This document shows positions 27,540 to 34,429 of a DNA stretch of 64,000 nt, in pieces; within the stretch, counting starts at the first letter, position 1; each line of letters opens with the position of its first letter. A program made the position numbers and the translations under genes. Where the stretch lies: the NCBI RefSeq assembly GCF_014642175.1, contig NZ_BMIL01000001.1, positions 124,001 through 188,000 of the forward strand, given 5' to 3'. Under the pieces are notes generated by a model that saw nothing but the letters and a program-made list of their open reading frames with translations, had not been told where the DNA came from and did not search any database. The DNA is from Pedobacter quisquiliarum. GTDB taxonomy: Bacteria; Bacteroidota; Bacteroidia; Sphingobacteriales; Sphingobacteriaceae.

Positions 27540-28069
27540 TGTATAATGCTAAAGGCAGGTATATCCTGATGGCAATGTTCTTAATTGCTGCAGTGGTATT
27601 CCTGGTGTATAAACAAGAAGAACTTGCCGCGGTTTCCGCGATGTTCTTCGGCTTTGTTTTGTGGAGCCATTTGAAGCAGAGCTCCGTTTTACTAGCCTCG
27701 AAATATTACCATAAGGGTGAGTATGATCATGCAGAGCGCATCCTGAAAGAAGTTCCAAATCCAGATCGCCTGGCCCGAAGCCGCCGTGGTTATTATGAGT
27801 TTATGATGGGGAATATCGTTTTGAAGCGAAGCGAGTTTGATGAAGCAGAACGCCACTTCCAGATAGCCAGCCGTTTCCCCCTGGGCGGAAAAAACGATAA
27901 AGCGTTCGTGATGATACACCTGGCGAACTTGTCGCTCCGGAAAAAAGACAAGGAGCGGATGCTGGCCTATATAGAACATGCAAAGACGCTCGCCATGACG
28001 CCGAAGGCACAAGAGATTATTAGAAAATTAGAATTAGAAGCAAATAAATTACAAATAAATACAGATTGA
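27539..28069 (+). CDS. Membrane-anchored TPR-like protein
   Basis: The 176-residue protein has two short N-terminal helices (about residues 7-24 and 28-45), then tetratricopeptide-like helical repeats (KYYHKGEYDHAERILKEV, RSEFDEAERHFQIAS, KKDKERMLAYIEHAKTLA). I know no specific function. It overlaps the response regulator by 1 nt and hemE by 1 nt (TGATG), so its expression is tightly tied to both. It might scaffold the kinase or a heme enzyme at the membrane; this is speculation. Confidence 0.8.
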   Translation: MYNAKGRYILMAMFLIAAVVFLVYKQEELAAVSAMFFGFVLWSHLKQSSVLLASKYYHKGEYDHAERILKEVPNPDRLARSRRGYYEFMMGNIVLKRSEFDEAERHFQIASRFPLGGKNDKAFVMIHLANLSLRKKDKERMLAYIEHAKTLAMTPKAQEIIRKLELEANKLQINTD

Positions 28070-29091
28070 TGAACACGTTATTTTTAGATGCAGCATTTTC
28101 AAAAGCCACAGAGCGGCCACCAGTATGGATGATGCGTCAGGCCGGAAGGTTTATGCCGGAATATTGGGAGATTAAGAACAAGTATTCCTTCCTGGAAATG
28201 TGCAAAACCCCGGAGCTTGCTGCGGATGTAACGATGTTACCTGTAGATCTGTTGGGCATTGATGCGGCCATCCTTTTCTCAGACATCCTGGTTACAGGTG
28301 AGGCAATGGGGGGTGACTTAAGTTTTACCCAAGGTGTAGGTCCTAAATTTGCGAACCCGGTTCGTACAGCACAAGACATAGATAATCTGAATGTAGATTG
28401 CCTGGATAACTTACAATATGTTGCAGATGCCATTAAGGTTATTCAGCAACGATTAAACGGCAGCATTCCTTTGATTGGTTTTGCTGGTGCACCTTTCACC
28501 GTGATGAGTTATCTGGTAGAAGGTGGTTCATCCAAGGACTTCAAGAAAACCAAATTGCTTATCCATAATGAGCCTGAACTGGCGCACCGTTTACTTGCAA
28601 AGATCGCGAAAGTAACGACAGACTACCTGAACCTGCAGATTGCTGCAGGGGTAAATGCTATCCAAATTTTTGACAGCTGGGCACTGGCCTTGTCATGGAA
28701 TGACTACCAGGAATTCTCCCACCGCTATATTCAGGAGATCATAGGAAACCTGAACAGAAAAGACATTCCTGTAATCTCTTTCTGTAAAGGTAGCTCGGTT
28801 TTCGCGCCGATTATGGCTGAAGCAAAACCTGATGTGGTTTCTATTGACTGGAATGCAGACTTATTGAACATCAAGAAAGCATTACCTGCGGGTATTGCTG
28901 TTCAAGGTAATCTTGATCCACATATCTTGTATGCAGATAAGCCCGTTATTAAGAAACACATTCTACAGTTGTTCGAGCGTATGCGCGGTGAGGCTGGCTT
29001 TATTTTCAACCTGGGCCATGGTATCATGCCGGATATCCCTTTCGATAATGTGAAGTTTGCAATTGAAACTGTTAAAGCCTTCAAATACTAA
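28069..29091 (+). CDS. hemE: Uroporphyrinogen decarboxylase
   Basis: The enzyme removes four carboxyl groups from uroporphyrinogen III to give coproporphyrinogen III. Family signatures are PVWMMRQAGRFMPEYWEI near the N-terminus (substrate arginines), the catalytic Asp in AAILFSDILV, GFAGAPFTVMSYLVEGG and FNLGHGIMPDIP near the C-terminus. With ATG 28069 the length is 340 residues, normal for HemE. Its start overlaps the TPR gene stop and its stop overlaps the hemJ start, both by 1 nt. Confidence 0.96.
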   Translation: MNTLFLDAAFSKATERPPVWMMRQAGRFMPEYWEIKNKYSFLEMCKTPELAADVTMLPVDLLGIDAAILFSDILVTGEAMGGDLSFTQGVGPKFANPVRTAQDIDNLNVDCLDNLQYVADAIKVIQQRLNGSIPLIGFAGAPFTVMSYLVEGGSSKDFKKTKLLIHNEPELAHRLLAKIAKVTTDYLNLQIAAGVNAIQIFDSWALALSWNDYQEFSHRYIQEIIGNLNRKDIPVISFCKGSSVFAPIMAEAKPDVVSIDWNADLLNIKKALPAGIAVQGNLDPHILYADKPVIKKHILQLFERMRGEAGFIFNLGHGIMPDIPFDNVKFAIETVKAFKY

Positions 29092-29630
29092 TGTCAGCAT
29101 ACCTGTCGGTTCAATCCGTTCACATCATTTTTGTGGTAAGCTGGATGGCAGGCCTGTTTTACAGTGTGCGACTTTTTATCTACCATACGGAAGCGAACGA
29201 CAGACCTGCAGTGGAGCGGGACATTCTGCAGCGCGAGTTTGAGAAAATAGAAAGAAGACTCTGGAATATTATTACAACACCGGCAATGGTACTTACTGTA
29301 CTTGCCGGTGTTACCATGCTCTGCATGCGCCCAGCATTGCTCCACGCCCCCTGGATGCACGTTAAGCTGGCCTTTGTTGTGGGCTTAATTGCTTATCATT
29401 TCATTTGCCAGCGCATTATGAACCAGTTGAAAGCTGGTATCTTCAAGCTAAGCTCCTTTAAACTTCGCCTCTGGAATGAAGTTGCCACGATCTTTTTGGT
29501 TGCAATTGTATTCACCGTTGTGCTTAAAAGCGCTGTGAACTGGATCTACGGCCTGGCCGGTTTGGTCGTATTCGCTGCGGTAATCATGGCTGCCGTGAAG
29601 TGGTACAAAAGCTACCGCGCAAAACGTTAA
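29091..29630 (+). CDS. hemJ: HemJ-type protoporphyrinogen IX oxidase (CopD/UPF0093-like membrane protein)
   Basis: The 179-residue protein has four to five helices. The opening HIIFVVSWMAGLFYSVRLF with His11 and the following conserved YH, together with RRLWNIITTPAM and WMHVKLAFV, are the HemJ pattern. HemJ oxidises protoporphyrinogen IX where HemG and HemY are absent. Placement as the last gene of the hem cluster, translationally coupled to hemE, supports the call. The coproporphyrinogen oxidase/dehydrogenase and ferrochelatase genes are not in the window. Confidence 0.88.
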   Translation: MSAYLSVQSVHIIFVVSWMAGLFYSVRLFIYHTEANDRPAVERDILQREFEKIERRLWNIITTPAMVLTVLAGVTMLCMRPALLHAPWMHVKLAFVVGLIAYHFICQRIMNQLKAGIFKLSSFKLRLWNEVATIFLVAIVFTVVLKSAVNWIYGLAGLVVFAAVIMAAVKWYKSYRAKR

Positions 29631-29690
29631 AATTTATTTTGGTTGCTGTGCAACCATCTGCCTGCATTCATCATCTTTGTGTTATAAGAA

Positions 29691-30263
29691 ATGATGAAGT
29701 TGACGCAAACCTATACCCAATCCGATTTGTTGGAAGGCTGTAAAGCTGGAAATCGTAAGATGCAGGAGCTGCTGTACAAGCAGACTGCTTCGAAGATGCT
29801 GGCGGTATGCATGCGTTATGCTAAAGACAGGATGGAGGCTGAGGATTCACTTCAGCTGGGCTACATTAAGATTTTTCAGAAGATTACGGAATACCGAGGA
29901 GATGGCAGCTTTGAGGGTTGGATGCGTCGCATCATGGTGAATACGGCAATTGAAAGCTATCGTCGGAACATCCGTTCCATGAACGTGGTATCCATTGAAG
30001 ATGCTTACGAGCAACCATCTACAGGGTTTGACCTAAATCGACTTGGCATCCAAGATTTGATGAAGTTGATTCAGAACCTTGCCGATGGCTACAGACTGGT
30101 GTTTAACATGTACGCAATTGAGGGTTATTCCCATAAGGAAATCAGTGAAATGCTGGGCATCTCTGAGGGTGCAAGTAAATCACAACTCTCGAGAGCGAGA
30201 GCAATTTTAAAACAGGAGATTATTAAAATGGAGGGCATCAATTATGCAACATATACCGGATAA
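29691..30263 (+). CDS. ECF-type RNA polymerase sigma factor
   Basis: The 190-residue sigma-70 family protein has region 2 (LLYKQTASKMLAVCMRYAKD, AEDSLQLGYIKIFQKI, GSFEGWMRRIMVNTAIESYRR). A linker is followed by region 4 with its helix-turn-helix (YAIEGYSHKEISEMLGIS, EGASKSQLSRARAILKQEI). It overlaps the next gene, a membrane protein of anti-sigma type, by 20 nt. A near-consensus -7 box (CATCTTTG, 29672-29679) and a small hairpin GGTTGC-TGT-GCAACC lie in the 60-bp spacer upstream. Two ATGs (29691, 29694) are possible. Confidence 0.93.
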   Translation: MMKLTQTYTQSDLLEGCKAGNRKMQELLYKQTASKMLAVCMRYAKDRMEAEDSLQLGYIKIFQKITEYRGDGSFEGWMRRIMVNTAIESYRRNIRSMNVVSIEDAYEQPSTGFDLNRLGIQDLMKLIQNLADGYRLVFNMYAIEGYSHKEISEMLGISEGASKSQLSRARAILKQEIIKMEGINYATYTG

Positions 30264-31011
30264 TGAATTTGACCGCTTATTTAAGGATCGTTTAGGAGAT
30301 GCGGAAATGCAGCCCAGCGCAAACCTTTGGGATAGCATTGCGCCACAAATTGCACCAAAGAAAAAGCGTGCTACCGGTTTGTACTGGAGTGCCGCTGCTA
30401 CGGTATTGATTGCAGTTTCTGCTGGCCTGTTATTTAAGCCACAGGAGAAAATTGCACTGCATGCACCGGAAGTCCTGCAGTCTGCTCAGTCACCAAACAC
30501 ACAGCCGCTTAATGAGACGGACAATACGGATGCGACTTCAGAAACCATTTATGCCAATGTTGAGCCATCGGAAAAAGTTGTTGCAGCACCTGTGGATGCG
30601 CCTGTAGTATCATCGCCGGATGTAACTGCTGATGTAAAGGAAAATAATTCTGCCAGCGTGCAACCAATCTATGCGGAAAACCATCATATCATTACAAACG
30701 CAGTTCAGGAACCATCACTGGCAATTGCCCAAACAGCTCCAGGTTTAGTACAGGAGCCAAGCGTTATTGAGGCTGAAACCTATGCAGAAGAGGTCACTAC
30801 AACAACGGCCTTTGAAGAGCCCGCAAGCCGACCACAGGAGCCCAGAACCAGGATCAGAAATGCAGGTGATCTCGTGAATTTCGTTGTTGAAAAACTTGAT
30901 AAAAGGGAGCAGAAATTCGTGGAGTTCCGGACAGATGAAGATGAGAGTTCATCACTAGTGGCGATTAACATTGGTCCCTTAAAAATCAATCAGAGAAGAA
31001 ATAATAAATAA
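30244..31011 (+). CDS. Single-span membrane protein, probable anti-sigma partner
   Basis: In this 255-residue protein a short cytoplasmic N-terminus (about 1-43, EFDRLFKDRLGDAEMQPS) precedes one helix (about 45-64, GLYWSAAATVLIAVSAGLLF). A long Pro/Glu/Ala/Thr-rich, presumably periplasmic region follows (about 65-205), then a charged C-terminus. The topology, the 20-nt overlap with the ECF sigma gene and the N-terminal 'DNEFDRLFKDRL' style fit Bacteroidota anti-sigma proteins, though no classic zinc anti-sigma HxxxCxxC motif is present. The function is therefore inferred from context. Confidence 0.75.
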   Translation: MQHIPDNEFDRLFKDRLGDAEMQPSANLWDSIAPQIAPKKKRATGLYWSAAATVLIAVSAGLLFKPQEKIALHAPEVLQSAQSPNTQPLNETDNTDATSETIYANVEPSEKVVAAPVDAPVVSSPDVTADVKENNSASVQPIYAENHHIITNAVQEPSLAIAQTAPGLVQEPSVIEAETYAEEVTTTTAFEEPASRPQEPRTRIRNAGDLVNFVVEKLDKREQKFVEFRTDEDESSSLVAINIGPLKINQRRNNK

Positions 31012-31037
31012 GACATACAAATAGACTACCCAACATT

Positions 31038-31868
31038 ATGAAACGATTCATCTTTACAGCACTCTTGGTAAGCGGACTTACCGGCGCGATTGCACCACAT
31101 GCACAGGCACAACAGGATACCGTAAAAAGCCAGCAAGACACTACAGAAAAAAGAAAATACAAATTCAGTGTGCAATTTGGGGGTGAAGAAGAAAGTACGC
31201 GCCGCCGGAGTAACCGCGACACGATCCGCCAGGATCAAACAAAGGGTCGTTTTATGGGGGGACTTACATTCACCAGGATTGACTTAGGGCTATCGAAGCT
31301 TATTGACGATGGTAGCTTCAGCCTATCTCCTACAAATGATTTTTTAGACTATAAGGCAAGTAAAACCAGCACCGTTTCATTTGATGTATTGCAGTTTGGA
31401 TATCGCTTTAATCAGAACTTCAAAGTGTATCTGGCTGGTGGTTTTGACTGGACCCTGATCCGTCTAAAAAAAGATATCACGTTGTTGAATGAGCCTCAGG
31501 AACTTAGTTATTTGCAGGAAGATATCCACTTTGAAAAAAACCGTTTTTCTAGTAGCTACGTACATATTCCTTTAAACTTTGAAATTCGTAGCAAGGAAAA
31601 TGATAATGGCAAACGTTTCTACTTCGTGTTCGGCCCGGAAATTGGCTTCCTGCTTAATGGAAAGATCAAGCAGATCAGTGATGAGCGTGGTAAACAAAAG
31701 GTGAAAGATGATTATCACTTTCAACCATTCCGCTACGGTGGCACTGTAAGATTAGGATATGGCAGTCTGGGTGTTTTTGCGAAGTACTATATGAACGATA
31801 TGTTCGATAGCCCGGCGCAGAAGAATTTACGTAACATGTCTTTCGGTGTAACCCTTGGCTTGAATTAA
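31038..31868 (+). CDS. Outer-membrane beta-barrel protein
   Basis: The 276-residue protein has a Sec signal peptide (cleavage near residue 24, PHAQAQ), a charged linker, then alternating beta-strands of the OMP_b-brl_2 type (FQFGYRFNQNFKVYLAGGFDW-like strands; terminal NMSFGVTLGLN). It is cotranscribed with the sigma and membrane-partner genes (26-bp gap) and closed by a strong terminator. It may be the regulated output or a sensor of that sigma system. The ligand is unknown. Confidence 0.82.
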   Translation: MKRFIFTALLVSGLTGAIAPHAQAQQDTVKSQQDTTEKRKYKFSVQFGGEEESTRRRSNRDTIRQDQTKGRFMGGLTFTRIDLGLSKLIDDGSFSLSPTNDFLDYKASKTSTVSFDVLQFGYRFNQNFKVYLAGGFDWTLIRLKKDITLLNEPQELSYLQEDIHFEKNRFSSSYVHIPLNFEIRSKENDNGKRFYFVFGPEIGFLLNGKIKQISDERGKQKVKDDYHFQPFRYGGTVRLGYGSLGVFAKYYMNDMFDSPAQKNLRNMSFGVTLGLN

Positions 31869-31893
31869 TAACATTAACATACACACAACCCGA

Positions 31894-31925
31894 AGTCCCG
31901 TAGCATTAGGCTACGGGACTTTTTT
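31894..31925 (+). terminator. Strong Rho-independent terminator after the sigma/OMP operon
   Basis: A perfect 11-bp stem (AGTCCCGTAGC / GCTACGGGACT) with a 5-nt loop is followed by T5, 25 nt past the beta-barrel gene stop. The next -7 box starts only 13 nt later. Confidence 0.93.
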
Positions 31926-31937
31926 GAGCTAAAAGCT

Positions 31938-31945
31938 TATCTTTG
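31938..31945 (+). promoter_or_regulatory. -7 box (TATCTTTG) of the orphan ABC ATPase gene
   Basis: An exact consensus match is squeezed between the upstream terminator and the coding region. It overlaps an in-frame TTG codon (31943) and ends 3 nt before a GTG codon (31949), so the transcript would be leaderless or nearly so. Confidence 0.55.
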
Positions 31946-31948
31946 GAC

Positions 31949-32950
31949 GTGAACAGAACCATCCTCAGCGTAAAGAACATAACCAAGCAACATCAGACCA
32001 CCCAAAGCTCCGGCATTACGGATATCAGTTTTGATATCATCGAGGGGGAGATCGTGGCCATCATCGGTGAAAGCGGCAGTGGGAAATCGACCTTGTTAAA
32101 ATCCATTTACGGCCTTTTAACATTGGACGTGGGTGAAGTAATGTTCCAGGACAAACGGGTGCTTGGGCCTGATGAACAGCTGATCCCCGGGCACAAAGGC
32201 ATGAAGATGGTGACCCAGGATTTCTCTTTGAATATCTACGCGAAAGTTTACGATAACATAGCCTCCATGTTATCCAACACCGACGTAAAATCCAAGCACG
32301 AGAAAACGCTTGAGATGATGGAACACTTGCATATTGCGCACCTAAGCGCTAAGCGGATCACAGAATTAAGTGGCGGAGAACAGCAGCGGGTCGCCATTGC
32401 GAAGGCACTGGTTAGCGATACCAGGATGCTGCTGCTGGACGAACCTTTCAGCCAGGTGGATGCATTGCTGAAGAACCAATTGCGCGCAGATCTGAAGCGT
32501 ATTGCAACAGATACAGGCGTTACCGTTGTGCTCGTGTCCCACGACCCTGCTGATGGACTCTTTCTGGCGGATAAACTTTTGCTGATGAAAGACGGTCAAT
32601 TGCTGCAACAAGGTGAACCACGTGCATTGTATAATAATCCCGAACATCTTTATACTGCCAGACTACTTGGCAACGCCAATGTGCTTAGCGCAGCAGATGC
32701 ACTTACTTTGGGGATTGATACGGCAGGCAAACAACTAGTGTTTTATCCCGAGTGGGTAGAATTTGACGCCGGCGCCCTGCAGTTTACTATAAAGGACGTT
32801 TACTATAAAGGCTTTTACGAAGAACTTTTGTTAGAAGCCAACGGGCTGCAGATTAGAGGCGTTCAGCTGACTGTAGGCTCAGGGCACAAAAAAAACGACC
32901 AAGTTCTGTTGAACATTGGTCGTTATATAACGCCAGATGAAATTGCTTAA
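31949..32950 (+). CDS. ABC transporter ATPase, PotA/FbpC-like, orphan
   Basis: The ATPase domain has Walker A GESGSGKST, Q-loop MVTQDFSLNIYAKV, signature LSGGEQQRVAIAKA, Walker B MLLLDEPFSQVD and switch His in LVSHDPAD. A C-terminal beta-rich region (about 240-333, ITKDVYYKGFYEELLLE) is reminiscent of the TOBE domain of spermidine, iron or maltose-type importers. I chose GTG 31949 because the TTG upstream is inside the -7 box; either gives about 333-335 residues. No permease or binding protein is adjacent, so its transport partner is unknown. It overlaps the convergent lipoprotein gene by 4 nt. Confidence 0.85.
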   Translation: MNRTILSVKNITKQHQTTQSSGITDISFDIIEGEIVAIIGESGSGKSTLLKSIYGLLTLDVGEVMFQDKRVLGPDEQLIPGHKGMKMVTQDFSLNIYAKVYDNIASMLSNTDVKSKHEKTLEMMEHLHIAHLSAKRITELSGGEQQRVAIAKALVSDTRMLLLDEPFSQVDALLKNQLRADLKRIATDTGVTVVLVSHDPADGLFLADKLLLMKDGQLLQQGEPRALYNNPEHLYTARLLGNANVLSAADALTLGIDTAGKQLVFYPEWVEFDAGALQFTIKDVYYKGFYEELLLEANGLQIRGVQLTVGSGHKKNDQVLLNIGRYITPDEIA

Positions 32951-33363
32951 GATACGTCTGTTGAAGGAATTAAGATCACTTTAACGCGGATGGGCTGGTT
33001 TGGTACAGAAGGCAGCTGTGTCCCGTACTCTGAACGCTGAATGTCTATCGTAATCCCACCATTGTAATGTTCAAAAGAGAAAGTCTCCCCATTGTAAGTA
33101 TATGGTAGTGGAATGTAACTGTCGAAATTCACCGGGTGATCGATATAGACCAAAATACCCTCAACATCTACATTGTACTGGTCAATTTCAGGGATATCCA
33201 GCTCTGTAGTGATCGTGCGACCATTATTTCCGACAAACCATTTATTGACAGGAACCTCATAAATGATGGTTCTGTTAGGTGTCTCCTGAACAATCGTGTC
33301 TTTTTTGCATGATGCCAGACCAATGGTGGCAATACATAGCAAGAGTAGCAATTTAATTTTCAT
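32947..33363 (-). CDS. Small lipoprotein, unknown function
   Basis: The 138-residue predicted lipoprotein has a signal ending in GLASC (Cys19) followed by Lys-Lys, with the mature protein beta-rich (TIIYEVPVNKWFVGN, YNVDVEGILVYIDHP, VRVKVILIPSTD). I do not recognise the family; short single-domain lipoproteins like this are common in Bacteroidota genomes. It is convergent with the ABC ATPase gene and has no evident operon partners; the DUF1080 gene upstream is 47 bp away on the same strand and may be cotranscribed. Confidence 0.72.
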   Translation of the reverse strand: MKIKLLLLLCIATIGLASCKKDTIVQETPNRTIIYEVPVNKWFVGNNGRTITTELDIPEIDQYNVDVEGILVYIDHPVNFDSYIPLPYTYNGETFSFEHYNGGITIDIQRSEYGTQLPSVPNQPIRVKVILIPSTDVS

Positions 33364-33410
33364 GTATGTTGTATTTATGTAGGCTTAGCAATTCTTTAGC
33401 CATAATTGAA

Positions 33411-34199
33411 CTATAGGTCTCTGATCCAAATGTTTCTGAAACTGATCGGTTCGCTTTTGTCGCCATGTGACTGAAGTTTAATTGGAGAAGGTCCATGTGC
33501 TTTGCGGTAACCAGCCTTTCCGATGTATTGTGTAGGACCTTGAAGTTCGAAGTTGTTTTGTACCAAAACGCCGTTGAAGAACACGGTTACACGAGCTGGT
33601 GTCTTTACAGTGCTGTCTGCATTGAAAGTAGGCGCCGTCCAGATCACATCATATGTTTGCCATTCGCCTGGTTTCTTACCTGGGTTTACTAAAGGTGTGG
33701 TTTGTTTGTAAATGCTTCCAGCCTGACCATTGGTGTAGGTTTTATTGTTGTGTGGATCAAGGATCTGTAATTCATAGCCGTCGTCGCCTTTGCCGATGGA
33801 TGCAAGGAACAAGCCGCTGTTACCACGTGCCTGGCCTTCACCAGTGATGTTCGCCGGGATTTGCCACTCCAGGTGTAGTTGGTAGTTGTTGAATGCTTTC
33901 TTGGTTTCGATATTTCCTTCAGTTTTTACTACTGTGAAAGCACCATTGGCAACTTTCCATTTCGCAGGTTTGCTGCGGTCATTTGTTGATACCCATTGAG
34001 ATAGGTCCTTACCATCGAATAAGACGGTCGCATCTGAAGGGGCCTCCATGTTGCTTTTCCCTGGCGTAACTGTAGCTGGTACAGGAGTATAGAACTCGGT
34101 GTCCTGTGGTTTAGCTTTCTCTTGTGCGAAGGTTGTTCCCAGGGCAGCAATCATCAATGAAGTGGTGATAAATGCGGATTTGATGTTAAATTGGTTCAT
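33411..34199 (-). CDS. Secreted DUF1080 / 3-keto-disaccharide hydrolase-like protein
   Basis: The 262-residue exported protein has a Sec signal peptide (cleavage near Ala25-Gln26) and a concanavalin-like jelly-roll DUF1080 domain (PF06439). Supporting segments are VLFDGKDLSQWVS, NYQLHLEWQIP, GNSGLFLASIGKGDDGYELQ, YTNGQAGSIYKQ and ISFRNIWIRDL. The family includes 3-ketoglucoside hydrolases and sugar-binding modules, so a carbohydrate role is likely but the substrate is unknown. A 230-bp AT-rich region separates it from the divergent PAS kinase gene; no perfect -7 box was found there. Confidence 0.85.
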   Translation of the reverse strand: MNQFNIKSAFITTSLMIAALGTTFAQEKAKPQDTEFYTPVPATVTPGKSNMEAPSDATVLFDGKDLSQWVSTNDRSKPAKWKVANGAFTVVKTEGNIETKKAFNNYQLHLEWQIPANITGEGQARGNSGLFLASIGKGDDGYELQILDPHNNKTYTNGQAGSIYKQTTPLVNPGKKPGEWQTYDVIWTAPTFNADSTVKTPARVTVFFNGVLVQNNFELQGPTQYIGKAGYRKAHGPSPIKLQSHGDKSEPISFRNIWIRDL

Positions 34200-34429
34200 A
34201 GTTAAATCTCGAATTTGGTTAATGGACTAAGATATAATTAATTTTTATAGGGATTTGTAACAATGTTTACTCTAGGACTGCGTAAAAGCCAGATGGTTTA
34301 TTGTACCACTGGGCGCAGCCTGCAAGGTTCAGGGATGAGAATATGGATTTGTTAAAATGTTTTTAATAATTTAGCAATGTTGGGGTGTAAGGTAAGCGAA
34401 GTTCGCGTTTAATCCCCCAATTGAGTTTC

